The notes below the pieces were generated by a model. That model was not told the DNA's origin, ran no database searches, and was given only the letters and a program-made list of their open reading frames with translations. Both the position numbers and the translations under genes were made by a program. This document shows, piece after piece, positions 1 through 8,973 of a stretch of 38,598 nucleotides of DNA; position 1 is the stretch's first letter; each line of letters opens with the position of its first letter. The stretch is from NCBI GenBank assembly GCA_030426145.1, contig JAUHZF010000039.1, positions 1-38,598 of the forward strand, given 5' to 3'. This DNA comes from Polyangia bacterium (GTDB taxonomy: Bacteria > Myxococcota_A > Polyangia > Polyangiales > Polyangiaceae).

Positions 1-2
1 AC

Positions 3-272
3 CGGGTCTACCAGCGGGCCGTGGTCAACGGAGACGGGACCCTCACCTGGCTTCCGGCGTTGCAGATGCACCTCCCCCCCCAGGGCGAGTCGGCCACCGT
101 CGAAGTGGCGACCACGGGCGGGGTCGAGACCACGACCGCGAGCTTCTACCGCTACGACCACCTCGATGGGGGCATCCTCTTCGTACCGCCGACCACCCAC
201 CCGGTGGTCACCACACCCGGTCAGTCGATGATGAAGGCCACCATCGGCGGGCAGCTCTACGCGACGCCCTGA
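3..272 (+). CDS. C-terminal fragment of an unrecognised protein
   Basis: The frame is open from the left edge of the window to a TGA at 270-272, so this is probably the 3' end of a longer gene. A GTG at 21 is in frame but nothing marks it as the true start. About 90 residues are visible. They are rich in Thr, Val and Gly with short alternating hydrophobic stretches, which would suit a beta-rich extracytoplasmic domain, but no family motif is recognised. It is followed by a 71-base gap before the next gene on the same strand. Confidence 0.45.
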   Translation, partial: RVYQRAVVNGDGTLTWLPALQMHLPPQGESATVEVATTGGVETTTASFYRYDHLDGGILFVPPTTHPVVTTPGQSMMKATIGGQLYATP

Positions 273-343
273 CCCCGCATCGGACGAGCCTGGGCTACGG
301 GCTTTCTTTGCGGTGGCATGGACTCGTGTAAAGTAGGACGAGC

Positions 344-2350
344 ATGGGGGATTCCAACGTCTCCACCGACGCGGACGAGCGCCGCCGTCGAGCCTTCACC
401 AGAGCCGTCCTCGAGGACCTCAACGGACTCGAGCAGCTCATCGACAGCGGCCGCATCGAGACGGGGATCCGTCGTATCGGCGCCGAACAGGAGATGTTCC
501 TCGTGGATGGGTCGCGCCAACCCGCGCCCATCGCCGTCGAGCTGCTCGAGCGGCTGAATGGCGAGTCGAGGATCACGACCGAGCTCGCGCGCTTCAACCT
601 CGAGGCCAACGCGTCGGCTCGGGAGTTCGGCGGAAGCTGCCTCAGCGACATGGAGGACGAGATCCGGGAGCTCATCGGCCTCGTCGATCAAGCGGCCGAC
701 GAGCTCGGCGCCTCGGTGACCCTCGCTGGCATTCTGCCTACGCTACGGACCCGCCACCTCACCTTGGGCAACATGACGCCCAACCCGCGCTACTACGAGC
801 TCAACCGCGCCATCACCGCCGCCCGAGACGGTGCTCTGAGCATCGTCATCAAAGGGCTCGACGAGCTCGACATCACCCACGACAACGTGATGCTCGAGGC
901 GGCCAACACGAGCTTCCAGATCCACTTCCAGGTGGGCCCGGAGGAGTTCGCGCCCCTCTACAACCTCGCACAGGTCATCAGCGCGCCGGTGCTCGCGGCA
1001 GCCGTCAATTCACCGCTACTCCTCGGGCAACGGCTCTGGCACGAAACCCGGGTTGCGCTCTTCCAGCGTTCGGTCGACTCGCGGTCGTCGACCCACAAGC
1101 GTCGCAGCAAGCCGGCGCGCGTCTCCTTCGGCGACCACTGGATCGATCGCTCGATCCTCGAGATCTACAAAGAAGACATCGCCCGGTTCCGCATCATGAT
1201 CTCGAGCGACGCGCTCGACGAGAATGCGGTCAAGGTGGTGAGCCAGGGAGGGGTGCCGCGGCTCGGTGCACTGCGCATGCACACCGGCACCGTGTGGCGC
1301 TGGAACCGCGCCTGCTACGGCATCGGTGACGAGGGCCTGCCCCATCTCCGGATCGAGAACCGCATCCTCCCTTCGGGACCGACGGTGGTCGACGAGATGG
1401 CCAATGCCGCCTTCTTCTTCGGCCTCATGTCGTCGCTCTCCAACGACTACCCCGAGATCCGCAACTCGATGGAGTTCGACGACGCCAAGTCGAACTTCTA
1501 CGCCGCCGCTCGGCACGGCCTCGGAGCGCAGTTCAGCTGGCTCGACGGCAAGCAGATCACGGCCCACGAGCTCATCGTCGAGCGGCTGATCCCGCGCGCC
1601 CGTGAGGGACTGACGGGGCAGGGGATCGCGAGCGACGACATCGAGCGCTACCTCGGCGTGGTCGAAAATCGGGTGCGCTCCGGCCAGACGGGATCGACCT
1701 GGGCCCTGCGTTCGCTGGCCAAGATGAGCAAAGCTCCGCGCGACGTGCGCATGCGGAGCATCACCTGGGCCTCACTGCAGAACCAGCGCAGCGGCAAGCC
1801 GGTGCACGAGTGGCCCCTGGCCAAGCTCTACCAGACCCGCGACTGGTTCCCGTCCTATCGCACCGTGGACCAGTTCATGAGCACCGACCTCTACACGGTG
1901 CGTCCCGACGATCCGGTGGATCTGGCGGCCAACATCATGGATTGGCGTCGCATCCGGCACGTGCCGGTCGAAGACGACCACGGCAAGCTCGTGGGCATGA
2001 TCTCTTTCCGCGACCTTCTTCAGCTGCTCGCCAAGCGCCATGAGGAGGGTTCCGACGAGGTCATGTGCGCGGACGTCATGAAGAAGGCTCCGCACTGCGT
2101 GGGACCGGACACGCCGACGATCGACATCCTGCACCTCATGCGCGAAGAGAACATCGGCAGTCTGCCCGTGGTCGACGAGGACGACCGCCTCATCGGGCTC
2201 GTGACCGTCTACGACCTGCTCGACATCGCAGGCAAGGTCATCGAAGACTTCCTGCGCGACGACCACTCCGTTCCCAGCATGACGGGCAGCCACCCTGCGG
2301 TGTCTTCGATCCCGAGTGGCCCCACCTCGTCGAAGCCCTCGTCCGAGTGA
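344..2350 (+). CDS. Glutamate-cysteine ligase family (GCS2) protein with C-terminal CBS pair
   Basis: This 668-residue protein has two parts. Residues 1 to about 480 resemble the GCS2 carboxylate-amine ligase family, with the acidic motif GAEQEMFLVD near residues 46-55. This family makes ATP-dependent gamma-glutamyl amide bonds, classically between glutamate and cysteine. Residues about 508-632 form two CBS motifs: FMSTDLYTVRPDD with GMISFRDLL, then VMCADVMKK with GLVTVYDLL. CBS pairs bind adenosyl nucleotides and usually regulate the attached enzyme, so allosteric control by energy or SAM status is a reasonable inference. The start is an ATG preceded by AGGA. The protein ends with a short Ser/Pro-rich tail. 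The stop lies 3 bases from the convergent HAD gene. The substrate is not established by the sequence. Confidence 0.82.
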   Translation: MGDSNVSTDADERRRRAFTRAVLEDLNGLEQLIDSGRIETGIRRIGAEQEMFLVDGSRQPAPIAVELLERLNGESRITTELARFNLEANASAREFGGSCLSDMEDEIRELIGLVDQAADELGASVTLAGILPTLRTRHLTLGNMTPNPRYYELNRAITAARDGALSIVIKGLDELDITHDNVMLEAANTSFQIHFQVGPEEFAPLYNLAQVISAPVLAAAVNSPLLLGQRLWHETRVALFQRSVDSRSSTHKRRSKPARVSFGDHWIDRSILEIYKEDIARFRIMISSDALDENAVKVVSQGGVPRLGALRMHTGTVWRWNRACYGIGDEGLPHLRIENRILPSGPTVVDEMANAAFFFGLMSSLSNDYPEIRNSMEFDDAKSNFYAAARHGLGAQFSWLDGKQITAHELIVERLIPRAREGLTGQGIASDDIERYLGVVENRVRSGQTGSTWALRSLAKMSKAPRDVRMRSITWASLQNQRSGKPVHEWPLAKLYQTRDWFPSYRTVDQFMSTDLYTVRPDDPVDLAANIMDWRRIRHVPVEDDHGKLVGMISFRDLLQLLAKRHEEGSDEVMCADVMKKAPHCVGPDTPTIDILHLMREENIGSLPVVDEDDRLIGLVTVYDLLDIAGKVIEDFLRDDHSVPSMTGSHPAVSSIPSGPTSSKPSSE

Positions 2351-2353
2351 GCG

Positions 2354-3007
2354 TCACCAGCTGACGATCGACCAGCCGCGGCGACGTGCGACGCGGCGCA
2401 GACGGGCGTCGGGGTTGACCACGACGGCCTCCCCGGCCCGCTCGAGAAGGGGCAGGTCGGTGATCGAGTCGGAGTAGAAGACGGCGTCGGAGAGCTCGAA
2501 ACCCTCAGCTTTCGCCAGACGCTCGGCGCGGGCCACCTTGCCGTCGCCGTAACACATGGGTTTGACGACCCGGCCCGTGAAGCGGCCCAATGAGCTCACC
2601 TCGAGCTCGGTGCACACCACGTGCGCGATGCCCAGCTCGTCGGCCAGGGGCTCGGCGGCGTAGCGGGTGGCGCCCGTGACCACGGCCATGAAGTCGCCAG
2701 CCGCGCGATGGGCCTCGACCGCCGCGCGCCCCCGTTCGGAGATGTGAGGCCGGACGTAGCGCTGGTACCAGTCGCGGCAATTCACCTCCATCCAGCGCTC
2801 TTCACGACCTCGGAAGTCGGCGAGGGCCTTCTCTGCGACGCCCTCGGCGTCGACGACCCCGAGTGTGTACTGGAAGATCCACCAGGCCACCTTGGCCTGC
2901 GTCCTTGGCCCAACTTCGCCCACGTCGCGCTGATAGCGCACGTAGAGCGTGGCCGTGTCGCGCCGGACGAGGGTCCGGTCCATGTCGAAGAGAGCGGGAC
3001 GGGACAC
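2354..3007 (-). CDS. HAD-IB family phosphatase
   Basis: A 217-residue cytosolic hydrolase of the haloacid dehalogenase superfamily. Motif I is FDMDRTL, with nucleophile Asp8 and acid/base Asp10. Motif II is VVTGAT, motif III includes the Lys of GDGKVARAE, and motif IV is YSDSITDLPLL, which binds Mg. The helical cap between motifs I and II is the HAD-IB arrangement shared with SerB-like phosphatases. The natural substrate cannot be read from the sequence; phosphoserine, phospholipid head groups and other small phosphomonoesters are all possible. It is the last gene of a three-gene minus-strand operon, 3 bases after the transaldolase stop. Confidence 0.85.
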   Translation of the reverse strand: MSRPALFDMDRTLVRRDTATLYVRYQRDVGEVGPRTQAKVAWWIFQYTLGVVDAEGVAEKALADFRGREERWMEVNCRDWYQRYVRPHISERGRAAVEAHRAAGDFMAVVTGATRYAAEPLADELGIAHVVCTELEVSSLGRFTGRVVKPMCYGDGKVARAERLAKAEGFELSDAVFYSDSITDLPLLERAGEAVVVNPDARLRRVARRRGWSIVSW

Positions 3008-3010
3008 GGT

Positions 3011-4159
3011 TCAGCTCTCGTCGGTGGGACAGGGGGCGCCCAAGCCCAGGGCCATCTCCTCGAGGCTGATCCGGCCGTCGTTGTTTCGGTCGAGGGCGTT
3101 GAAGACCTCGTCGGTCCCCGCCCACTCTTCGCGATCGATGTAGCCGTCGTTGTCGTAGTCCCAGATCCGGAACAGGGTCAGCGTCGAGGTCTCGGCCGCC
3201 TCGTCCTGCCGCTGCGTGATCCAATCCACGAGCTGCTTCTCCTGGGAGATGACGGCCCACGACAGGTTCTTGATCCCGCTCGTGAGCTTGTCGCTCGCCA
3301 CCGGGTCCGCCGCCTGCAGACGCTGGTAGGCGCCGGCATCGAGCTCGAGGGGCAGCTCGGCGGGGTCGTCGACCCGAACTGGGGGAGGCTCGTCGCAAGC
3401 CTCGAGCTCTTCGAGAAATGGCGCCGGCAGTGAGATGCGTGGCACCCCGGCGAGGGCGACCGCCTGCCCGAAGCCGCGAAAAGCCACCGGCATGAGCTTG
3501 GCCTCGGGGTGGTGGCGCTCGAGGTAGTGCTGCATGCGTCGCACGAGCAGCACGCCTGGATCCTCTTCGGGCGGATAGCCTTCCACGCCCGCTCGCTTCT
3601 TGTGGAAGTCGGTGATGCGACCGACCGGCGGTGAGATCACTTCGGCCCCAGCCTGCGCGGCGCCCGCGAGCTGGTGCATGCCGAAGACCATGGTCAGGTG
3701 ACAGTGGATACCGTTCTTGTCCTTGAGCTTGCGAGCAGCCTCGATGCCTTCCCAGGTGGCGGGGAGCTTGAGCAAGATCCGGCTCGTGTCGACCTCCAGC
3801 TCCTCGAGCTGGCTCCACATGGCGCGGGCCTTTTCGATGGTCGGGCGGCGCTTGTAGGCGAGGCGGGCATCGACCTCGACGCTCACCTCGCCGGGCACGA
3901 GGTCGAGGAGTTTGCGCGCGAGCTCGAGCTGAAAACGCTCGACGGCGCGAATGCCCACCATCTTGCGGTTGCCGCCCTTGCCGACCTCACGCTGGGCCCA
4001 CTCGATGGCGGCCTGAACCACGTCGACGTGCTCGGCCTGTTGCGCCGCCACGGTGACCTTGGAGGCGGAGAGGTCGACGTGCTTCACGTCGTAGCGCCGG
4101 AGGGCGTAGGCGTGGGTGCTCTCGGTCGCGAGCTCGGAAAGTTCGGTCAAACGGGGCAT
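3011..4159 (-). CDS. tal: Transaldolase-like protein with C-terminal EF-hand pair
   Basis: A 382-residue protein. Residues 1 to about 320 align end to end with TalB-type transaldolase, which moves a dihydroxyacetone unit in the pentose phosphate pathway. The Schiff-base lysine is Lys131 in ILLKLPATWEGI. Also kept are the Glu of EVDAR, the Thr of HLTMVFG, and the phosphate-binding arginines in ISPPVGRI and AFRGFG. Two canonical EF-hand loops follow near the C-terminus, DYDNDGYIDREEW and DRNNDGRISLEEM. Transaldolases with EF-hands are known in other bacteria. What is odd is the N-terminus: the DATTNPSL motif around TalB Asn35 reads VDLSASKV here, and the Asp17 position is also changed, so activity or substrate may differ. 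GAGGAG lies just before the ATG. The gap to the upstream EVE gene is 7 bases. Confidence 0.85.
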   Translation of the reverse strand: MPRLTELSELATESTHAYALRRYDVKHVDLSASKVTVAAQQAEHVDVVQAAIEWAQREVGKGGNRKMVGIRAVERFQLELARKLLDLVPGEVSVEVDARLAYKRRPTIEKARAMWSQLEELEVDTSRILLKLPATWEGIEAARKLKDKNGIHCHLTMVFGMHQLAGAAQAGAEVISPPVGRITDFHKKRAGVEGYPPEEDPGVLLVRRMQHYLERHHPEAKLMPVAFRGFGQAVALAGVPRISLPAPFLEELEACDEPPPVRVDDPAELPLELDAGAYQRLQAADPVASDKLTSGIKNLSWAVISQEKQLVDWITQRQDEAAETSTLTLFRIWDYDNDGYIDREEWAGTDEVFNALDRNNDGRISLEEMALGLGAPCPTDES

Positions 4160-4166
4160 GGGCTCC

Positions 4167-4649
4167 TCAGCGGATCTTCGTCTTGGCGCCCGCCAGGCGG
4201 CAGACGCGCTTGAAGTGGTCCTTGTCGACGGGCATCACGCTGAGGCGCTGACCCTTCTGCACCACGAGCATGTCGGCCAGGGCCGGCTCGGCTTTCAGGG
4301 CGGTGAGCGGGACGACCTCGGGAAAGGTCTCGACGTGCTCGACGTCGACGAGGATCCACCGTGGGTCGTTCGGGTCGCTGGTGGGGTCGTGGTAGGGCCC
4401 CTTGACCTCGAACTGGGTGGGATCGGGGTAGGGGGCGGTGCTCACGCGGGCCAGCCCCGCGACCCCGGATGGCTTGGCGCTCGAGTGGTAGAAGAGGACC
4501 AGGTCGCCCACCTGGCACTCGTCTCGCATGAGGTTGCGGGCCTGGTAGTTGCGAACGCCCTCCCACATCGTGCTTCCCTCACGCTCGAGATCCTGGATCG
4601 AATAGGTCCCCGGCTCGCTCTTCATGAGCCAGTAGCGTCGTTTGGCCAC
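4167..4649 (-). CDS. EVE domain protein
   Basis: A 160-residue single-domain protein starting VAKRRYWLMKSEP, the hallmark beginning of EVE (PUA-like) domains. It also has the typical MWEGVRNYQARN and VGDLVLFYHSS segments. EVE domains bind modified bases in DNA or RNA; human THYN1 is a relative. In bacteria they are stand-alone or linked to defence, and nothing nearby points to defence here. The GTG start at 4649 is preferred over upstream codons because the domain begins at once and AGAGG sits 4 bases upstream. It heads a compact operon with the transaldolase and the HAD phosphatase. A 140-base gap separates it from the divergent kinase gene. Confidence 0.85.
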   Translation of the reverse strand: MAKRRYWLMKSEPGTYSIQDLEREGSTMWEGVRNYQARNLMRDECQVGDLVLFYHSSAKPSGVAGLARVSTAPYPDPTQFEVKGPYHDPTSDPNDPRWILVDVEHVETFPEVVPLTALKAEPALADMLVVQKGQRLSVMPVDKDHFKRVCRLAGAKTKIR

Positions 4650-4789
4650 GAGACCTCTCGTAGTCGTGGCGTGTACCGGTGACCAGTCTTCGCCCCGTCG
4701 ACGGGATCCGGTCCAGGTCGAGCGAGGGCACGCCAAAGCAAGGCCGAGGTCTGGTGTGGCTGAGGCCTGCGCGATAGACTTCGCATGGT

Positions 4790-6172
4790 ATGCCCCTTCT
4801 TCCCGGGACGCTCGTGCGTGACGGGCTCCGCCTCGTGCGGGAGCTCGGCTCCGGCGCCATGGGAAGCGTGTGGGTGGCCCATCACGAACAGCTCGGCACC
4901 GAGGTCGCGGTCAAGTTCATCCACCGTGACCTCGACCGAGGCGGTGGCGTGGTACGGGCGCGCTTCGAGCGCGAAGCGAAGGCGGCGGCCCAGATCCTCA
5001 GCCCCCACGCGGTCAAGGTCCTCGATGCGGGGGTGATGCCCGAGCACGGGCCCTTCATCGTCATGGAGAAGCTCGACGGGGTGAGCCTCGGCGAGCACAT
5101 CGCGCGGGTTGGCCACCTGAGCCTACGCGACACGGCCGAGGTGGTGGCTCAGGTCGGGCAGGCGCTGCAGGAGGCCCACGGCCGCGGAATCATCCATCGC
5201 GACATCAAGCCCGACAACATCTTCCTCGTGAAGGGGCAGAACCGGATCTACGCCAAGGTCGTCGATTTCGGCCTCGCCAAGAGCGAGAAGTGGAGTGGCT
5301 CGGGAAAGCTCACCAACCCCGAGGACATGGTGGGGACGCCGGCCTACCTGAGTCGAGAGACCATCCTCGCCCAGCCCGCTGACCACCACGTCGACCTCTG
5401 GGCCCTCGGCGTCGTGGCCTACGAGTGCCTCACGGGACAGATGCCCTTCGACGGGGCGTCGATGGCCCTCATCTGCGTGGCCATCTGCGACGGCAAATTT
5501 ACCCCGGTCTCGGCCCTCGTGCCCGAGCTGCCGCCATCGGTCGATGCGTTCTTCGCGCGCACCTTTGCGATGCTGCCCGAGGATCGTTTCCCCAGCGCCG
5601 AAGCCATGGCCTTGGCCCTGCTGCACTGCGCGAGCCCGGAGGAGATCGACCGCCACAACGCCCAGCAAGCGCTCATGCGCAGCGGACCCTTCGAGCTGCC
5701 TCCGCCCAGTCGGCAGATCAGCGGCGACTACACCACCCTTGCGCTCGAGCTGTACGACCAGCCCCTGGCGGTGCCGGTCGAGGTCCGCAAGCGTCGAGCG
5801 CGGGCCGTGACCGGCCTCGCCGTCGGGGGAACGGTGATCGCGCTCACCGCGGCGGCGGTGGTCGGGCTTCAGGTCTCTCGCGAGGAGACGATGCCCGACC
5901 CGGCCCCCTTTCCCGCCGCCACGGCCGACGCGCCGACCGCCGAAACCACGGCCGAGCCGTCTCGTGAGGCCACCAGCCAAGATTTCGAGGAGCCCACCCC
6001 CAAGCCCCAGGCCACTGCCCCGCGGCCGAGCCCGAGGACGTCGGCCGCGCAGCCTCCCGAGCCCGACGGCACGGCTGGACCTGCCGTCACCAAACCGCCA
6101 CGTCCCCGAGACACGACTGGCAAGACCGGAGCGGGCTCCGACAAAGAGGCGGAGGCCATTCTGGACTTCTGA
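4790..6172 (+). CDS. Transmembrane Ser/Thr protein kinase (Pkn type)
   Basis: A 460-residue eukaryotic-like kinase. The glycine loop GSGAMG is at residues 20-25, the ATP lysine is Lys42 in EVAVKF, the catalytic loop HRDIKPDN starts at His136 and DFG is at 159-161. The activation segment then reads GTPAYLSRE. All catalytic residues are present, so it should be active. One membrane helix spans about residues 339-362. The last 95 residues are Pro/Thr/Ala-rich and would be periplasmic, with no recognised sensor domain. Such kinases phosphorylate cytosolic regulators in myxobacteria. It is transcribed away from the EVE operon and lies 50 bases before typA. A second ATG at 4785 is out of frame. Confidence 0.92.
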   Translation: MPLLPGTLVRDGLRLVRELGSGAMGSVWVAHHEQLGTEVAVKFIHRDLDRGGGVVRARFEREAKAAAQILSPHAVKVLDAGVMPEHGPFIVMEKLDGVSLGEHIARVGHLSLRDTAEVVAQVGQALQEAHGRGIIHRDIKPDNIFLVKGQNRIYAKVVDFGLAKSEKWSGSGKLTNPEDMVGTPAYLSRETILAQPADHHVDLWALGVVAYECLTGQMPFDGASMALICVAICDGKFTPVSALVPELPPSVDAFFARTFAMLPEDRFPSAEAMALALLHCASPEEIDRHNAQQALMRSGPFELPPPSRQISGDYTTLALELYDQPLAVPVEVRKRRARAVTGLAVGGTVIALTAAAVVGLQVSREETMPDPAPFPAATADAPTAETTAEPSREATSQDFEEPTPKPQATAPRPSPRTSAAQPPEPDGTAGPAVTKPPRPRDTTGKTGAGSDKEAEAILDF

Positions 6173-6222
6173 ACGCTGACGAGTGGCCGGCGCCGGTCTT
6201 TCGTGATACCCGCCGCCTCGTC

Positions 6223-8052
6223 ATGACCGAATCGAACGGCCGCAAGCTGCGCAACGTGGCCATCATCGCGCACGTAGACCACGGAAAGACGACCCTGGTC
6301 GACGCCATGCTCCAGCAGACGGGTGCCTTCCGTCGTAACGAAGACGTGAAGAGCCAGGCCCTCGACTCGGGCGAGCTCGAGCGGGAGCGGGGGATCACCA
6401 TCCTCGCCAAGCAGACCAGCGTTCAGTACGGCGACACGCGGATCAACATCATCGACACCCCCGGCCACGCCGACTTCGGCGGAGAGGTCGAGCGGACCCT
6501 GATGATGGCCGACGGTGCGCTGCTGCTCGTCGACGCCGCCGAGGGGCCGTTGCCCCAGACGCGCTTCGTGCTCGGAAAGGCACTCGGCCTGGGCCTCCCC
6601 ATCATCGTGGTGGTCAACAAGATCGACCGCCAAGACGCCCGCCCCGACGACGTGCTCACCGAGGTCTTCGACCTCTTCTGTGAGCTCGACGCGAGCGACG
6701 AGCAGACCGACTTCGCCAGCGTCTACGCCATCGGCAAGGACGGCATCGCCAAGAAGAGTCTCGCCGACGAGAGCGACAGCCTCGAGCCGCTCTTCGAGAC
6801 CATCATGGAGAAGGTCTCGGCCCCGTCCGACGATCCGGATGGTCCGTTCCAGATGCTCATCACCAACGTGGAGCACGACGACTACGTGGGTCAGCTCGCG
6901 GTGGGACGCGTGCGTCGTGGCCGCGTGTCGGTCGGCGACGAGATCACGGTGCTGCTCGAGAACGACAAGCAGAAGAATGGGCGCATCGTGCGCCTCTACG
7001 CCTTCGCGGCGTTGAGCCGGAAGGAGATCAAAGAGGCCGTGGCCGGCGACATCGTGGCCATCGCGGGCCTCGATGGGCTCCACATCGGCGATACGCTCGC
7101 CGACAAGACCAACCCCGAGCCGATGCCCCGGATCGCGGTCGAAGAGCCGACCATCAAGATCCAGCTCCTCGTCAACGACTCGCCGCTGTCGGGCCAGAGC
7201 GGCAAGAAGGTCACCTCACGGCAGATCCGTGATCGGCTGGAGCGCGAGACGAAGAAGAACCTCGCCATGCGCTTCGAGGACACCGACTCGCCCGACACGT
7301 TCGTGGTGTACGGGCGGGGTGAGCTGATGCTCGCGATCCTCGCCGAGACCATGCGTCGCGAGGGCTACGAGTTCTCGCTCGGTATGCCCGAGGTCGTCAT
7401 CAAGGAGATCGACGGCGAGAAGCACGAGCCGCTCGAGCGCGTGTACATCGACGTGCCCGAGGAGCACGTGGGCACGGTCACCCAGAGCCTGGGCGAGCGG
7501 CGCGGTCAGCTCGATGCGATGAACAACCTCGGCGCGGGACGAAGCCGGCTCGAGTTCATCGTGCCCGCGCGCGGCCTCATCGGCTACCGCTCGCAGTTCC
7601 TCACCGAGACCCGCGGCACCGGCCTTCTCAACACCACCTTCGAGGGCTGGACACCGTACCAAGGCGTGGTCCTGCGACGAAAGGGTGGGGCCTTGGTCTG
7701 CGACCGTCAGGGCAAGACCACGCCTTATGCGCTCTTCAACCTGCAGCCCCGCGGCAACCTCTTCGTCACGTCCGGGGAGACCATCTACGAGGGCATGGTC
7801 ATCGGCGAGCACAACCGTCCGAACGACCTCGTGGTCAACGCGACCCGCGAAAAGAAGCTCACCAACATCCGAGCCGCCGGCCGCGACGAGAACGTGCAGC
7901 TCTCCGGGTTCAAGGCCCACACCATCGAGACGGCGCTCGAGTGGATCGACCGCGACGAGCTCCTCGAAGTGACGCCCGACGCCCTCCGACTGCGCAAGAA
8001 GATCCTGCGCGGGGCCCTGCGGCCGCGGCGCGACGACGAACGGATCGCCTGA
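6223..8052 (+). CDS. typA: Ribosome-associated GTPase TypA/BipA
   Basis: At 609 residues this matches the usual family length. The P-loop AHVDHGKT is at residues 16-23, switch motifs follow in [11 protein letters not shown] and [11 protein letters not shown], and NKID confers guanine specificity. The later part has the EF-G-like domains and the BipA-specific C-terminal region, including [17 protein letters not shown]. TypA is a translational GTPase that helps 50S subunit assembly, especially under cold or other stress. It shares direction with the kinase upstream but need not be co-transcribed. A 6-bp inverted repeat, CGGATC/GATCCG, overlaps the stop codon but has no T-tract. Confidence 0.96.
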   Translation: MTESNGRKLRNVAIIAHVDHGKTTLVDAMLQQTGAFRRNEDVKSQALDSGELERERGITILAKQTSVQYGDTRINIIDTPGHADFGGEVERTLMMADGALLLVDAAEGPLPQTRFVLGKALGLGLPIIVVVNKIDRQDARPDDVLTEVFDLFCELDASDEQTDFASVYAIGKDGIAKKSLADESDSLEPLFETIMEKVSAPSDDPDGPFQMLITNVEHDDYVGQLAVGRVRRGRVSVGDEITVLLENDKQKNGRIVRLYAFAALSRKEIKEAVAGDIVAIAGLDGLHIGDTLADKTNPEPMPRIAVEEPTIKIQLLVNDSPLSGQSGKKVTSRQIRDRLERETKKNLAMRFEDTDSPDTFVVYGRGELMLAILAETMRREGYEFSLGMPEVVIKEIDGEKHEPLERVYIDVPEEHVGTVTQSLGERRGQLDAMNNLGAGRSRLEFIVPARGLIGYRSQFLTETRGTGLLNTTFEGWTPYQGVVLRRKGGALVCDRQGKTTPYALFNLQPRGNLFVTSGETIYEGMVIGEHNRPNDLVVNATREKKLTNIRAAGRDENVQLSGFKAHTIETALEWIDRDELLEVTPDALRLRKKILRGALRPRRDDERIA

Positions 8053-8120
8053 TCCGGTTGACCCAGCGCGTGGGGTCGTAAGGACTTAGGCTCCCGCGCT
8101 TGACCCAATAGGTTACGCAT

Positions 8121-8137
8121 GGGAAGCCTCGCTTCCC
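8121..8137 (+). other. Perfect hairpin in the sodB leader
   Basis: GGGAAGC and GCTTCCC pair perfectly around a 3-base loop, 63 bases before the sodB ATG. It lies in the typA-sodB gap (8053-8199), which also has two copies of TTGACCCA, at 8058 and 8100. The hairpin has no T-tract, so it is not a good terminator. It could be an mRNA leader structure or chance. Confidence 0.35.
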
Positions 8138-8199
8138 GCGCCGGCTCCCTCCTTTGGATCCGCGGGCCGCGCGACAACCCACATTTTACGGAGTGACCA

Positions 8200-8778
8200 A
8201 TGGCCTTCACCCTTCCTGAGCTGCCCTTCGCCAAGGACGCCCTCGCCCCCCACATCTCGTCGAAGATCCTCGACTTCCACTACGGCAAGCACCACGCCGG
8301 CTACGTCACCAAGCTGAACGCGGCCGTCGAGGCCGACAGCAGCCTCGCCGGCAAGTCGCTGGAAGATCTCATCAAGACCCAGAGCGGCGGCGTGTTCAAC
8401 AACGCGGCCCAGGTGTGGAACCACACCTTCTACTGGAACAGCATGAGCCCCAACGGCGGCGGTGAGCCCACCGGCGCGATCAAGGACGCGATCGACAAGG
8501 CCTTCGGTTCCTTCGGCGACTTCAAGGACAAGTTCACCAAGGCCGCCGGCGGCCACTTCGGCAGCGGCTGGGCCTGGCTGGTCAAGGAAGAGAGCGGCAA
8601 CCTGGCCATCGTCGACACCCACGACGCCGGCAGCCCCCTCACCAAGGGCCAGACCCCCATCCTCACCTGCGACGTCTGGGAGCACGCCTACTACCTCGAC
8701 TACCAGAACGCCCGCCCGAGCTACATCGAGGCCTGGTGGAACCTGGTGAACTGGGACTTCGCGAACAAGAACCTCTGA
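8200..8778 (+). CDS. sodB: Iron superoxide dismutase
   Basis: A 192-residue enzyme that converts superoxide to hydrogen peroxide and oxygen in the cytosol. Metal ligands are His27 in FHYGKHH, the His of AAQVWNHTFYW, and the Asp and His of DVWEHAYYLDY. The Gln in AAQVWNH, placed in the N-terminal half as in E. coli SodB, together with FGSGWAWL, favours the iron form over manganese. There is no signal peptide. A GGAG ribosome site precedes the ATG. It is a single-gene unit ending at a strong hairpin, beside a metal-uptake-like operon, which makes shared iron control plausible but unproven. Confidence 0.95.
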   Translation: MAFTLPELPFAKDALAPHISSKILDFHYGKHHAGYVTKLNAAVEADSSLAGKSLEDLIKTQSGGVFNNAAQVWNHTFYWNSMSPNGGGEPTGAIKDAIDKAFGSFGDFKDKFTKAAGGHFGSGWAWLVKEESGNLAIVDTHDAGSPLTKGQTPILTCDVWEHAYYLDYQNARPSYIEAWWNLVNWDFANKNL

Positions 8779-8801
8779 GGTCCCCTGGTCTCAGTGGCCA
8801 C

Positions 8802-8835
8802 GAGAGCCGCCACCCGCAACGGGCTGGCGGCTCTC
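8802..8835 (+). terminator. Rho-independent terminator after sodB
   Basis: GAGAGCCGCCA (8802-8812) and TGGCGGCTCTC (8825-8835) form a perfect 11-bp stem. The 12-base loop can extend with three more C-G pairs. A short T-run (ATTTT) follows. The hairpin is 24 bases past the sodB stop. Confidence 0.8.
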
Positions 8836-8873
8836 TGCATTTTGCGGGTTTGCACGGGCGTGCGACACGCATT

Positions 8874-8923
8874 TGAAAGTGACTTTCGCTATCTTCTCCG
8901 GTATTTGGTGAAACCGACTTTCA
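8874..8923 (+). promoter_or_regulatory. Tandem Fur-like operator sites upstream of the metal-uptake operon
   Basis: Two matching elements, TGAAAGTGACTTTCG (8874-8888) and TGAAACCGACTTTCA (8909-8923), share the pattern TGAAAnnnACTTTC. The first has a perfect GAAAGT/ACTTTC inverted repeat around one base, and the second has TGAAA/TTTCA arms. They start 35 bases apart, and the second ends 50 bases before the ATG of the DUF4856 gene. Size and symmetry resemble Fur-family operators, which have a 7-1-7 layout, though the sequence is not the E. coli consensus. Control by a Fur-type or other metal-responsive repressor is inferred from the downstream genes. No clear -35/-10 pair could be assigned. Confidence 0.6.
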
Positions 8924-8973
8924 TTATCGGAGCGCCGTAGCGGACCGTGATCCCGTGCGCGTATGGAATAGAC

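Noticed and set aside
4167..4736. 189-residue form of the EVE protein
   Set aside because: The first 29 residues precede the universal EVE start YWLMKSEP and lack family similarity; the GTG at 4649 has a ribosome site.
8058..8105. Two TTGACC boxes upstream of sodB as -35 elements
   Set aside because: Neither has a recognisable -10 box at 16-18 bases, so a promoter call would be a guess.
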